Positions 7,852-16,730 are shown, counted from the stretch's first letter. The stretch is 41,773 nucleotides of DNA from Bryobacterales bacterium (GCA_020851655.1 JADZCI010000046.1:1-41773), one strand, 5' to 3'. A program made the numbers and translations. The notes: generated from the sequence alone by a model not told the origin.

Positions 7852-9276
7852 TCACCTCCCATACTCGGCGATGATTTGCCGGGTCGTCTGTCTCCAATCC
7901 TGAAGCGGCGGCGCGCCGCGCGCCTGGAAGTATGTATGCATCCGTTTCTTCACTGCCTCGGCCTGCCTCCGCTGGCGGCTATCATCGAGAACATTGGTCC
8001 GTTCTCCTGGATCGCTTTCGAGATCGAACAACTCGCTGGGCCACTCCGGAGTTCGCTCAATGTACTTGAGATTCTCCGTGCGAACGCCCCGGACGTACTC
8101 ATACTCAAAATAGACCTCGTTGGTCCAACGCGGCGAACCGCCTCGCAAGAGTTCCTTGTAGCTTCGTCCGGCGCGATGCGGATCTTTGGGCAGGGGCACT
8201 CCCAGGTAGTCAAGCAGCGTGGGCATGAAATCGTACGCCGAGACCATTCGATCGACGACGCGGCCCGCGGGTATCACGCCCGGTTGGCTCCAAATGAGAG
8301 GGACCTGTAGCACCGTGTCGTAGAGGTTCAGCGGAAGCGTGCTGTTACCCTTGCCCCAGATTCCATGATGTCCGCAGCAATGGCCCTGGTCCGCCGTGAA
8401 CACCACCACGGTATTGTCCCTCAGGCCGAGCTGGTCCAAACGGTCCAGGACGCGGCCAACATTTCTGTCCATCGCCGTCACCAGCGCCGAGTAACCCAGT
8501 TTACTGTTGCGGTTGGAGAAATCGGTCAGGGTGGGAAATGGTCTGCCGTTCAGCCGGCGCGTATGCCACGGATGGATCGGTTCGTCCGGGAAACAGGGGA
8601 ACCGGGAGTTCTCGTACCATTTGCGGTCCTCCTCCGGCTGGTAGTTGTAAGGCTTGTGAGGAGCAAAAAAAGACAGGAACAGAAAGAACGGCCGGTCTTT
8701 GTTGGCTTCTATGAACTCAATGCCGTAGTCGGCGACCCGGTCGTCTTTGAAGCCCTCCGAGTGGACGCGCGTCCCGTTCTTATAAAAGACGACATCCTTG
8801 AACAGACTCGCGCCTCCCGGAACACAAGCCCAATAGCTGAACCCGGCTTGGGCCTGCTCGTCATGGCCCATGTGCCACTTGCCGCTCAGACCGGCAATGT
8901 AACCATGCTGCGCCAGCGTTGCGGATATGGTGGGTTGATTCTCCAGAAACTGCCGCGACGTGGGACCGAAACTATCCGGATTCTGAAGGAAATCCTGAAT
9001 TCCGTGGTGGCTCGGCAAGCGTCCGGTCAGGTACGTCGCCCGGCTGGCGGAGCAAACGGGAGTGCAGGCAAAAGCCCGCGAAAACTTTACTCCCCCAGCC
9101 GCCAAACGGTCCACGTTTGGAGTGTGTAAGTCCTTGCATCCGTAGCAGTTCAGCGCCCATGCGCCGTGATCATCGGTCATGATGAAGACCACGTTGACAG
9201 GCTTCTTCGGGCGCGCTCGAAGCCTGCTGGCGCCCATAGCAGCACCCATCATGGTCCGGCGTGTCATGATCTCCAT
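7852..9276 (-). CDS. secreted sulfatase (formylglycine type, CSASR motif)
   Basis: This encodes 474 residues from ATG 9276; an ATG three codons later (9267) is also possible, while a TTG at 9306 would lie upstream of the predicted transcription start. The N-terminus MEIMTRRTMMGAAMG suggests Tat-dependent export. The sulfatase core starts with VFIMTDDHGAWALN (D35, D36). The modified Cys is C75 in CSASRATYLTG, the C-x-A-S-R form of the signature, in contrast with C-x-P-S-R in the neighbouring sulfatase. Later metal and substrate residues appear in FTADQGHCCGHHGIWGKG. It shares only family-level similarity with the downstream sulfatase, so the pair is probably not a recent duplication and may remove different sulfates of the same polymer. 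It is transcribed from a promoter divergent from the DeoR regulator and likely controlled by it. Confidence 0.93.
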   Translation of the reverse strand: MEIMTRRTMMGAAMGASRLRARPKKPVNVVFIMTDDHGAWALNCYGCKDLHTPNVDRLAAGGVKFSRAFACTPVCSASRATYLTGRLPSHHGIQDFLQNPDSFGPTSRQFLENQPTISATLAQHGYIAGLSGKWHMGHDEQAQAGFSYWACVPGGASLFKDVVFYKNGTRVHSEGFKDDRVADYGIEFIEANKDRPFFLFLSFFAPHKPYNYQPEEDRKWYENSRFPCFPDEPIHPWHTRRLNGRPFPTLTDFSNRNSKLGYSALVTAMDRNVGRVLDRLDQLGLRDNTVVVFTADQGHCCGHHGIWGKGNSTLPLNLYDTVLQVPLIWSQPGVIPAGRVVDRMVSAYDFMPTLLDYLGVPLPKDPHRAGRSYKELLRGGSPRWTNEVYFEYEYVRGVRTENLKYIERTPEWPSELFDLESDPGERTNVLDDSRQRRQAEAVKKRMHTYFQARGAPPLQDWRQTTRQIIAEYGR

Positions 9277-9294
9277 GCTTGAACGACCGTGACC

Positions 9295-9323
9295 AAAATA
9301 CGTCAAAATCGTGCAATCGTCAA
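9295..9323 (-). promoter_or_regulatory. leftward promoter of the sulfatase operon
   Basis: On the minus strand TTGACG (9318-9323) and TATTTT (9295-9300) are separated by exactly 17 bases, five and four of six consensus matches. Transcription would begin near 9288, leaving a short leader before the sulfatase ATG at 9276 or 9267. This explains why the TTG at 9306 is not used as the start. Confidence 0.6.
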
Positions 9324-9354
9324 GAAAATTGTTGACAGATTTTGAAGAATCGTG
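9307..9354. promoter_or_regulatory. repeats between divergent promoters, possible DeoR operator
   Basis: AATCGT(G/C) occurs three times, at 9307-9313, 9315-9321 and 9348-9354. CGTCAA also occurs twice (9301-9306 and 9318-9323), and GTCAA/TTGAC arms flank the centre around 9319-9336. The repeats lie over and between two divergent promoters beside a DeoR-family gene. Proteins of this family commonly bind short repeats in such places. The link is inferred from position; no known operator sequence is matched. Confidence 0.45.
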
Positions 9355-9360
9355 AATACT
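9332..9360 (+). promoter_or_regulatory. rightward promoter of the deoR-receptor operon
   Basis: TTGACA (9332-9337), a perfect -35 word, is followed after 17 bases by AATACT (9355-9360), four of six -10 matches. Transcription would start near 9367, so the GTG at 9352 would be upstream of the transcript and the first usable start codons are ATG 9373 or ATG 9388. Its -35 lies only eight bases from the -35 of the leftward promoter. Confidence 0.6.
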
Positions 9361-9372
9361 TTTGCCAGGGAA

Positions 9373-10188
9373 ATGACGAAACCCTCCATGGAGACCATCG
9401 CTCCTGCCGCGGCAACGGACGATTCACCCAGACTCAAATCGGCAGTCCGGCGGCTTCGCCTGCGGGAGTTGATGGCATCCCAGGAATTCGTCGATTCCGA
9501 GTTGCTCAGCCGCGAACTGCGGGTCTCGGAGTCCACCATTCGCCGGGATCTCATCGCGTTGGAGAGAGAAGGCACGCTGCGGCGAGTACACGGCGGCGCG
9601 CTGTCATTTCAGGCGCGCGACGAGCAGTTGGATTTCTACCGTTTGTCGAAAGTCTCGCACAGCGAGAAGGAGCGCATCGGCGCCGCCACCAGCGAACTCA
9701 TCAAGGACGGTCAGACGCTGCTGCTTGCCGCCGGCTCGACGGTGGTTGAGGTGGCCAGGAACCTGGCTGGGCGTCCGCTTCAGGTGGTGACCAACTCGAT
9801 TCCGGTGGCGCAGGTGTTCTGGGATTGCAAGAGCGTGGAAGTGACGATGACCGGCGGATTCGTCTTTCCGCGGATTGGCGTCTTGCTGGGACCGATCTGC
9901 GACCAGATGCTGGACAGCATATCGGCCGACGTCCTGGTGATGGGGATCGCCGGAATTACCGAGGAGGGGCTCAGCGACTCGAACACGCTCATCATGGGGA
10001 CCATGCGGAAGATGATCGAGCGGGCGCGCCGCGTGATCATTGTGGCGGACCACACCAAGTTTGGGCGCAAGAGCCTGGTCCATATTGCGCCGCTCAGCCA
10101 AATCGATTGTCTCGTTACCGATGCCGCCTTGCCGGCGGCATACGAGGAAATGCTGAATGCACAGGGGGTCCAATGTATCCTCGCCTAA
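9373..10188 (+). CDS. DeoR-family transcriptional regulator
   Basis: This encodes 271 residues from ATG 9373. A GTG at 9352 is in frame but lies inside the predicted promoter, and ATG 9388 is an alternative. The N-terminal winged helix (LRLRELMASQEFVDSELLSR, then VSESTIRRDLIALEREG) is a textbook DeoR helix-turn-helix, followed by the RRVHGGAL wing. The C-terminal DeoR sensor domain (about 90-265) shows the ligand-pocket segments LLLAAGSTVVEVARNL, VVTNSIPVAQ, TGGFV and ADHTKFGRKSLVHIAPLSQI; such domains usually sense phosphorylated sugars or their catabolites. It is divergent from the two sulfatases, and its last 16 bases overlap the start of the TonB-dependent receptor. It is therefore likely a local, autoregulated repressor of glycan uptake and desulfation. 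The inducer is unknown. Confidence 0.93.
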   Translation: MTKPSMETIAPAAATDDSPRLKSAVRRLRLRELMASQEFVDSELLSRELRVSESTIRRDLIALEREGTLRRVHGGALSFQARDEQLDFYRLSKVSHSEKERIGAATSELIKDGQTLLLAAGSTVVEVARNLAGRPLQVVTNSIPVAQVFWDCKSVEVTMTGGFVFPRIGVLLGPICDQMLDSISADVLVMGIAGITEEGLSDSNTLIMGTMRKMIERARRVIIVADHTKFGRKSLVHIAPLSQIDCLVTDAALPAAYEEMLNAQGVQCILA

Positions 10189-13100
10189 GTCTGACTCTAC
10201 GTTTCATTGGCCGCGCCGCGGCGGCCGCGTTGTTGGCGTATGCGGGCGTCTGCCCGGCGTTCGGGCAGGCCGTGACTGGCTCGATCAGCGGGCTGGTGAC
10301 CGATCCCAGTTCGGCCGCCATCGGCGGTGCGCTCATCACGGTGAGGAATTCCGGGACGGGACTCACGCGAAACACCAAGACAGCGGGTGATGGCACATAC
10401 ACCGTTACGCTGCTCCCGGTGGGGGTTTACGAGGTTTCGGTCGAGCGCGCCGGATTCCAGCGCCTGGTGAGAAGCGGCGTGGCCCTCCAGGCCGACCAAG
10501 TCGCAGTCCTCGACCTTCAACTGACCGTCGGCGCGGTGACGCAGTCCGTGGAGGTGACCGAAGACGCGCCCCTTCTGGACACCGGGTCGCACCAGTTAGG
10601 CGCGGTCATTGGCGAGAAGCAGGTGCTGGCGCTTCCGCTTAACGGGCGCAATTTCGTGCACCTGATCACGCTTGTTCCTGGAACGACGACGGGGCGACAG
10701 GGCGAGGTCAGCTCCGGCGGAACGGGGATTTCATTTCGCGGCACGTCGTCGTTCAACGCCAACGGCTTCCGGTCGCTCAGCAACAATTTCCTGCTCGACG
10801 GCGTGGACAACAACTACAGCGACGCCGTGACGACCTTCTCCCTGGAACCGGTTATCGATTCCCTCCAGGAGTTCAAGGTGCTCACCGCCAATCAGCCAGC
10901 GGAATACGGCAATTTCATGGGCGGCGTAGTCAACATCCATACCAAGTCCGGGACAAATAGTTTTCACGGCAGCGCCTACGAATTTCTGCGCAATTCGGTA
11001 TTCGACGCCAAGCACTACTTCGACGATCCCAAGCAGCCGATACCCGCCTTCCGGCAGAACCAGTTTGGCGCGACATTAGGGGGGCCGATCCGCAAGAACT
11101 CGACCTTCTTCTTTGCCGACTACCAGGGCCTTCGCATTGCGCAAGGGCAGACGTTCATCGCCTCGGTGCCGGTAACCACGCTACGCTCGGGAGACTTCCG
11201 AGGTCTGGCTGCGATTTACGATCCGCTCTCCACGCGCACCGATCCGGCGACCGGGCGGCCCATTCGCGACGCCTTTCCAAACAACCAGATCCCATCCAAC
11301 CGGATGGATCCGGCAGCGCTCAAGACGATGCGGTACTACCCGGTTCCGAACCTGGCGGGGCAAGCCAACAATCTCCTGAACAACCCGATTCTCACGCGCG
11401 AAGACAACTCGTTTGACACCCGCATTGACCAGGTCACCACGCCTCGCGATAACCTGTTTGGCCGCTACTCGTTCGGCAAGGCGGTGACGGACCGGCCCTC
11501 TCCGCTGCGGACGGCGAATAACCCGTTTGGCGGAGGCGGCCCGGTCACGTTTTCCGGCGATTTCGACATTCTCGCGCAGAGCGTGGTGCTGAACGAGGTG
11601 CACACATTTTCGCCGCGAGTCGTCAATGAGTTCCGGTTCGGCTACAGCCGGTTTTCGATGAATGCGCTACCCGAGGGTTTCGGCGTGAATCCGACAGAAG
11701 TCTCCGGGATCCCCAACCTCGCGCTCAGTTCGACTACGGCCACTCTTCCGATCATTGCCGTGCCGGGGTACACGACGCTCGGTCCCGCCGTGGCGCTACC
11801 GCTCATCTCCCACTCGAACACATTCCAGTATGTCGATAACGTCTCGGTAAACCGCGGCAGCCACGACTTCAAGTTTGGCGTCAGTGTCATACGTCACCGC
11901 CGGAACTTCTATGACGATGCGTTTCCCACCGGGATCTTTACCTTCAACCAGTTGACGACAGCGACGCCGGCCGGCGTCGGCGGGCATTCCTTTGCATCCT
12001 ACCTTCTCGGGCACAATTCAGTCTTCAACCGAAGCAACGTCGCTTCCAACTGGGGCACGCGCAATTGGATTCTGGGCGGCTTTGCGCAGGACAGTTGGCG
12101 TGTCGCCCGGCGGCTCACGGTCAACCTGGGCCTGAGATACGAAATCTTCACACCTTGGACCGAGGTTGCCGACCGCCAATCGACCTTCGACCCGATCACC
12201 GGAGTCATGGTCCTGGCCGGTGAGAGCAACAAGTTTGGAAGGGGTCTGACGAGTACGGACCACAACAACCTCGCTCCCCGCGTGACACTGGCCTATCAAC
12301 CCACGTCGAAAACAGCCGTCCGCGCCGGGTTTGGCATGTCCTACTTTCAGGAGTACACGGGGCTCAATTCCTACATGACCTGGAACTTCCCGTTCAATCT
12401 TCAGCAGCAGGTGGTCGATAACACCGCGGCGCGGCCGACCATGAAACTGGAGATCGGCCCCCCGCCGCTGCCCGTTCCGGATCCAAACAAGCCGTCCGGA
12501 CAAGTCCGCCGGCTGAATCCGGATCTGAATACGGCCTACGGTCTGCAGTACAACATGAACGTGCAACAGGAGCTGAGCCGCAACCTGCTGCTCGAAGTCG
12601 GATACCTCGGCTCGCGAGGCGTCCACATGCTTCTGCTCAAGGACGAGAACATGGCGTTTCCAGGGCCGGGCGCGGTGCCGCCGCGGCGGCCGTATTTTGG
12701 CGTCAATCCAAATGTGGGTACGGTGCTCCTGCTGACCGACGAGGCCAGCACCACTTACCACGCGCTGGTGACCAAACTCGAGAAACGGTTGAGCCACGGA
12801 CTGACTTTGCTGGGGTCTTACACCTTCGCCAAGGCGATACAAGAAGGCGAAGGATCGGCCGCCGGGCCGTATGGCGAACAGCCGTTGAACCCGCGGAATC
12901 TTGATATGGATCGCGGTCCGGCGAGTTATGACCGCAAGCACCGCGCAGTGGTCAGCTTTGCGTGGGACCTGCCGGGACAAAACGCCTTGAGCCAGGCGCC
13001 AGCGGTGGTGCGTTACGTAGCCGGAGGATGGTCGGCCAATGGGATTCTCACCTTGCAGACCGGGCCGCCCTTCCCGCTTAGCATGACCCCGTCGCTGCTC

Positions 13101-13460
13101 AATACGGGAACCGCGAACCGGCCCAACCGGATCTGCAACGGCGCTCTCGACCGGTCTGTTCGCGACCCAACCCGCTACTTCGACACCGGGTGCTTCGTAC
13201 AAACCGCGCCCTACGTATTTGGGGACACGGGGCTCAACATCCTGAGAGCGCCCGGCGACGTCAACCTGGACTTCTCGCTCTTCAAGATGTTTCCGATCAC
13301 CGAACGCCTGAATTTGCAATTCCGGGCCGAAGCTTTTAATCTGTTCAATACGCCGCATTTCGGCCTGCCGAACGGGGCCATTGGAACACCGGCCGCCGGG
13401 CGAATCTCGGGAGCCGGACCGGCGCGGCAGATCCAGTTAGCGGTGAAACTCATGTTCTGA
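10173..13460 (+). CDS. TonB-dependent receptor-like outer-membrane protein (Oar type)
   Basis: This encodes 1095 residues. The open frame extends far upstream, but ATG 10173 is the start. It has a GGGGG ribosome-binding stretch 5-9 bases before it and yields a signal peptide (RFIGRAAAAALLAYAG, cleavage after FGQA near residue 33). It overlaps the deoR stop by 16 bases, suggesting translational coupling. Residues about 35-115 form a carboxypeptidase-regulatory-like domain (GSISGLVTDPSSAAIGGALI). A plug follows with LPLNGRNFVHLITLVPG and FLLDGVDNNYSD, and then a long beta-barrel ending in LAVKLMF with the aromatic C-terminal residue typical of BAM substrates. This Oar-like architecture is greatly expanded in Solibacter-type Acidobacteriota. 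It probably imports a large glycan fragment or glycoside. No SusD-like partner is present. Confidence 0.93.
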   Translation: MYPRLSLTLRFIGRAAAAALLAYAGVCPAFGQAVTGSISGLVTDPSSAAIGGALITVRNSGTGLTRNTKTAGDGTYTVTLLPVGVYEVSVERAGFQRLVRSGVALQADQVAVLDLQLTVGAVTQSVEVTEDAPLLDTGSHQLGAVIGEKQVLALPLNGRNFVHLITLVPGTTTGRQGEVSSGGTGISFRGTSSFNANGFRSLSNNFLLDGVDNNYSDAVTTFSLEPVIDSLQEFKVLTANQPAEYGNFMGGVVNIHTKSGTNSFHGSAYEFLRNSVFDAKHYFDDPKQPIPAFRQNQFGATLGGPIRKNSTFFFADYQGLRIAQGQTFIASVPVTTLRSGDFRGLAAIYDPLSTRTDPATGRPIRDAFPNNQIPSNRMDPAALKTMRYYPVPNLAGQANNLLNNPILTREDNSFDTRIDQVTTPRDNLFGRYSFGKAVTDRPSPLRTANNPFGGGGPVTFSGDFDILAQSVVLNEVHTFSPRVVNEFRFGYSRFSMNALPEGFGVNPTEVSGIPNLALSSTTATLPIIAVPGYTTLGPAVALPLISHSNTFQYVDNVSVNRGSHDFKFGVSVIRHRRNFYDDAFPTGIFTFNQLTTATPAGVGGHSFASYLLGHNSVFNRSNVASNWGTRNWILGGFAQDSWRVARRLTVNLGLRYEIFTPWTEVADRQSTFDPITGVMVLAGESNKFGRGLTSTDHNNLAPRVTLAYQPTSKTAVRAGFGMSYFQEYTGLNSYMTWNFPFNLQQQVVDNTAARPTMKLEIGPPPLPVPDPNKPSGQVRRLNPDLNTAYGLQYNMNVQQELSRNLLLEVGYLGSRGVHMLLLKDENMAFPGPGAVPPRRPYFGVNPNVGTVLLLTDEASTTYHALVTKLEKRLSHGLTLLGSYTFAKAIQEGEGSAAGPYGEQPLNPRNLDMDRGPASYDRKHRAVVSFAWDLPGQNALSQAPAVVRYVAGGWSANGILTLQTGPPFPLSMTPSLLNTGTANRPNRICNGALDRSVRDPTRYFDTGCFVQTAPYVFGDTGLNILRAPGDVNLDFSLFKMFPITERLNLQFRAEAFNLFNTPHFGLPNGAIGTPAAGRISGAGPARQIQLAVKLMF

Positions 13461-13484
13461 TTCTCACTTTCCCGAAAATTCTCC

Positions 13485-14618
13485 ATGGCACTGAACCTCA
13501 ACTTCCTCCTTCTCCTCGCGCTGCCGCTGGCCGCAGATGAACTCTCCAGCCTGCCGCTGCTCAAAGACTACACGTCTCAACGGATCTCGTCCTACAACCG
13601 CGCCGGAAACAACCTGGACGGGGACCAGGAGCACCCGATCGAACCGGGAGAGACGCGGACGATCGGAGAGGTGCAAGGCCCCGGGATCATCAAACATATG
13701 TGGATCGCTTTCCCGAGCCCCGAGCCGTATCACTTGAAGCGGTACGTGCTGCGTATGTACTGGGACGGCGACCCACTGCCGGCCGTCGAAACGCCGCTCG
13801 GGGATTTCTTTGGTCTGGGGCTCGGCGAGTACATTGTCTATGAGTCCGGACCGCTGTCGGTGGGATCGCAGAAGGCAATGAATTGCTTCTTCCCGATGCC
13901 CTTCCGCAAGTCGGCGCGCATCACCATCACCAACGAAGGCGAACAGCCGCTGCGCGCGTTCTATTACAACATCGACTGGGAAAAGTATCGCCGCCTGCCG
14001 GATAATATGGCCTACTTTTATGCCGAGTACCGCCAGGCGGCGCCGAACAAGCCGGCGACCAACGATTGGAAGCTCAACCGCGATGTCAACAAGATGGAAA
14101 ATCCCGGCGGAGAGAACAACTACGTATTTGTCGAGGCCGAGGGCCGCGGGCACTTCGCCGGCGTGACTTTGAGCGTCCTTCAGAACCAGGGTGACTGGTG
14201 GGGCGAGGGTGACGAGATGATCTTCGTCGATGATCCCGACAAACCCAGGATCACCGGGACCGGATCAGAGGACTATTTCCTGGGTGCTTGGTGTTACGGC
14301 GGATGCGCGCTGTCGCCGTTCGGCACAACGCATCCGACATTCTCTTTCCAGCGCTACGGCAATCCCGTCAATGGCGGCGACATGCGCGGGTCCCGTTGGA
14401 TGCTGTACCGCTTTCACACCGATTCGCCGGTAGCGTTTGAGAAGTATCTCAAGATGACGATCGAGCACGGCCACGCCAATCACCGGGCGGATAACTTCTA
14501 TAGTGTCGCTTACTGGTACCAGGTGGGGCCGCACAAGAAGCGCCAGCCATTGCCACCGGTCTCGGAAAGGATCCCGCGGATGTTCAACACGGAAGGTCCC
14601 ACCGTGGGCCGCCCGTGA
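13485..14618 (+). CDS. DUF2961 / GH172-type glycoside hydrolase
   Basis: This encodes 377 residues, beginning with a signal peptide (LNFLLLLALPLAA). It carries the DUF2961 fold now classed as glycoside hydrolase family 172, whose described members include difructose-anhydride enzymes and arabinofuranosidases. Two motifs holding the presumed catalytic glutamates are clear: WWGEGDEMIFVDD and TGTGSEDYFLGAW. The Glu of GEGD and the Glu of SEDYF are 21 residues apart, the spacing I recall for the acid/base and nucleophile of the characterised bacterial difructose enzyme. The early SISYNR-like region is represented by QRISSYNRAGNNLDG, which is also family-typical. It lies 24 bases after the TonB receptor and is probably in the same transcript, acting on the imported or surface-bound glycan. 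No good ribosome-binding site is visible before ATG 13485. Substrate is unproven. Confidence 0.88.
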   Translation: MALNLNFLLLLALPLAADELSSLPLLKDYTSQRISSYNRAGNNLDGDQEHPIEPGETRTIGEVQGPGIIKHMWIAFPSPEPYHLKRYVLRMYWDGDPLPAVETPLGDFFGLGLGEYIVYESGPLSVGSQKAMNCFFPMPFRKSARITITNEGEQPLRAFYYNIDWEKYRRLPDNMAYFYAEYRQAAPNKPATNDWKLNRDVNKMENPGGENNYVFVEAEGRGHFAGVTLSVLQNQGDWWGEGDEMIFVDDPDKPRITGTGSEDYFLGAWCYGGCALSPFGTTHPTFSFQRYGNPVNGGDMRGSRWMLYRFHTDSPVAFEKYLKMTIEHGHANHRADNFYSVAYWYQVGPHKKRQPLPPVSERIPRMFNTEGPTVGRP

Positions 14619-14626
14619 AGCGAAGA

Positions 14627-15979
14627 TCAGCCCAGGAACTTCCAGCCTTTGCGGAATTTCGGTTTCAGATATTCGTTCGCCGCCTTGTTATTGGCGAACT
14701 GCATCCGCGAGGCGTCCCACTCGAGCTTGCCATCAAACTTCATGGCAATCACGCCGAGCAGCATCCATTGGACAAACGGCCCGGCCACTGAGAAATTGGA
14801 GCAGGACTTCTCGCCGCCCTTACAGGCGCGAATCCAATCCCGGTAATGCCCGGGCGAGCGCGTCAGCAGAGGCTCGGGTTTGCGGTAATCGGTCATTCTG
14901 GCGTTCGGGACCAGCCGTGTCCGCTCGCCGTAGCAGCCGGTGGTCACCATGCCCTTGTCGCCCACGAACAGGCTTCCGTTGATGTCCTCGTCGCCGAGGA
15001 GTTCGTCCGCCGGAACACCCTGGAACGTGAACTTTTCGGTTAACCCGTCATGCCAGAACACGGAAACCGGCGCCATGTTGGCGCGCGCCGGAAAGTCGAA
15101 CCGGATCACGGTCCGTACCGGGAAAGTGTACTCGCCGGCGCCTTCCTTTTTCAGGCATTCAACGCCAGTTGGAGTGCCAAGCCGCAAGGCCATGTTGGGT
15201 GTTCCCAGGATGTGGCAAGCCATGTCGCCGATGGCGCCGCATCCGAAATCCGGAAAGCCCCGCCAGTTGTGCGGCACATAGGCTGGGCTGTACGGCCGCA
15301 TGGGAGAGCCGCCGAGCCACGCATCCCAATCGAGAGTCGAGGGGACGGGCGCCTCCTGAGGAATCACGCCGGGACCCTGGGGCCAGTATTTCATCGGGCG
15401 ATTGGTCCAGGCGTGGACTTCCTTTACTTCACCGATGTCGCCGTTCCAGATGATCTCGCAACACTCGCGCGCGCCGGCGCTGGAGTATCCCTGGTTACCC
15501 ATTTGTGTCGCCACACCGTACTTGGCCGCCGCCTGAGTCAGTTGTTGCGCTTCCCAGACCGTTCGCGTCAGGGGCTTCTGACAATAAACATGTTTCCCGC
15601 GAGCCATGGCCCACATCGCCGCGGAAGCATGCATGTGGTCGGGGCAGGAGACCAGCACGGCATCGATGTTTTTCGATTCTTTGTCGAACAACCTGCGGAA
15701 ATCCTTGTACTTCGGCACATCCGGGTACAGGGTGAAGGTGCGCGCGGCGCGCTTTTCATCCGGGTCCGCCATGGCGACCAGGTTTTCGGTCTTGCAGCCC
15801 GCGATGTCGGAGGCGCCTTTGCCGCCCGCGCCAATCGCGGCGATGTTCAGTTTCTCGCTGGGGGACTTGTAACCCAGGTGCTTGAGGGACGGAGCGCTGC
15901 CAAAGCCAACCGCGGGGACAGCGCCTGTCAATAGTGAGCCGTAGAAGAAATGTCGTCGGGTAAAACGTGAATCTGACAT
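14627..15979 (-). CDS. Tat-exported Gfo/Idh/MocA-family oxidoreductase
   Basis: This encodes 450 residues from ATG 15979; an upstream frame extension would only add residues before the export signal. The N-terminus SRFTRRHFFYGSLLTGAVPA is a twin-arginine signal, as in many secreted members of this family. The Rossmann dinucleotide-binding loop is NIAAIGAGGKGASDIA (about 45-60). The VLVSCPDHMHASAAMWAMARG segment and YCQKPLTRTVWEA (a QKP variant of the usual EKP motif that carries the catalytic Lys) define the NAD(P)-binding half. The C-terminal half includes GCGAIGDMACHILGTPNMAL, holding the conserved Asp/His of the family. It probably oxidises or rearranges a sugar or glycoside in the periplasm with bound cofactor. 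It is convergent with the GH172 gene, only eight bases away, so the two are on separate transcripts but could share a pathway. Confidence 0.92.
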   Translation of the reverse strand: MSDSRFTRRHFFYGSLLTGAVPAVGFGSAPSLKHLGYKSPSEKLNIAAIGAGGKGASDIAGCKTENLVAMADPDEKRAARTFTLYPDVPKYKDFRRLFDKESKNIDAVLVSCPDHMHASAAMWAMARGKHVYCQKPLTRTVWEAQQLTQAAAKYGVATQMGNQGYSSAGARECCEIIWNGDIGEVKEVHAWTNRPMKYWPQGPGVIPQEAPVPSTLDWDAWLGGSPMRPYSPAYVPHNWRGFPDFGCGAIGDMACHILGTPNMALRLGTPTGVECLKKEGAGEYTFPVRTVIRFDFPARANMAPVSVFWHDGLTEKFTFQGVPADELLGDEDINGSLFVGDKGMVTTGCYGERTRLVPNARMTDYRKPEPLLTRSPGHYRDWIRACKGGEKSCSNFSVAGPFVQWMLLGVIAMKFDGKLEWDASRMQFANNKAANEYLKPKFRKGWKFLG

Positions 15980-16036
15980 GGATGCCTGGGACCGGCAGGT
16001 CCCATAGACCATCCTATCAGCGGCGGCATTGCTCTC

Positions 16037-16717
16037 TTACGCGCGTCTCCCGCGGCGCCCGGCCAGACCCAATGCGGCGAACCCCAACGCGGCCATCACG
16101 AGGCTGCCCGGTTCCGGAACCGGCCGCAGTGTGAAGGGCCTTCCGGGACCCGGAACAAATGGCCCGTTGTTGACCGACAGCTCCACAAACACGTCGAAGA
16201 AGCTGTCGATCCTGTATGCGCCCGCATATTCGGAGATCGTGGTCGTGCCTTTGGACTTCGTCAGGTCGCCCTTGACGGCGACGGGAATCCCGTTAAAGGC
16301 TCCCGTCAACATCAATTCCGTGAACGTGGTGGCGTAGGTCCCGGACTCCGAGGCGGACTGGCGTCCGGCGTAGAGGAAGCCGACCGGCCCCGTCAATAGC
16401 AGGGACCCGAGGAACCCTCCCTTTACGCCGTTCTGGAAGGCGTAGAGCTGCGCCTGGAACTCGGCTTGCGTGTCGACCTCCTGCCCGGCTGCCGTGATCG
16501 TGGAAACCCGTCCGGTGAAGTTCGAGAGGTTCGCACCGGAGACGCACGCGCCCTGGGCGCCAAGCAGGTTCGATACACAGATTTCGCCCAGAAAGAACCC
16601 GCCGCCCGTCGGGGGCAATTCCGGGGTTGGTTGGATGACGCTGGCGAACCCTGGCTGCCACATGGCAACGCCAAAAAACAGGGCCGCAACTGGAACGAAC
16701 CACTTTCGTTCAGACAT
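16037..16717 (-). CDS. PEP-CTERM-anchored secreted protein of unknown function
   Basis: This encodes 226 residues. It has an N-terminal signal peptide (VPVAALFFGVAMW, cleavage near FAS) and a C-terminal PEP-CTERM sorting tag: VPEPGSLVMAALGFAALGLA, then the basic tail GRRGRRA. Such proteins are recognised by an exosortase (EpsH family) and processed at the envelope, often together with exopolysaccharide production. The central region (about 30-200) is beta-rich with repeated G-S-T segments and no domain I recognise. C47 and C58 could form a disulfide. GGAGG lies about eight bases before the ATG. It has its own predicted promoter and an inverted repeat in its leader. No exosortase gene is in the window. 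It may be loosely related to the exopolysaccharide-export-like genes at 19583-23243, but this is only association. Confidence 0.88.
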   Translation of the reverse strand: MSERKWFVPVAALFFGVAMWQPGFASVIQPTPELPPTGGGFFLGEICVSNLLGAQGACVSGANLSNFTGRVSTITAAGQEVDTQAEFQAQLYAFQNGVKGGFLGSLLLTGPVGFLYAGRQSASESGTYATTFTELMLTGAFNGIPVAVKGDLTKSKGTTTISEYAGAYRIDSFFDVFVELSVNNGPFVPGPGRPFTLRPVPEPGSLVMAALGFAALGLAGRRGRRA

Positions 16718-16730
16718 TCCGCCTCCTCCT

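Noticed and set aside
12018..13358. A 446-codon minus-strand frame
   Set aside because: It lies antisense to the barrel of the TonB-dependent receptor, and its Arg/Gly/Val-rich composition is that of a shadow frame.
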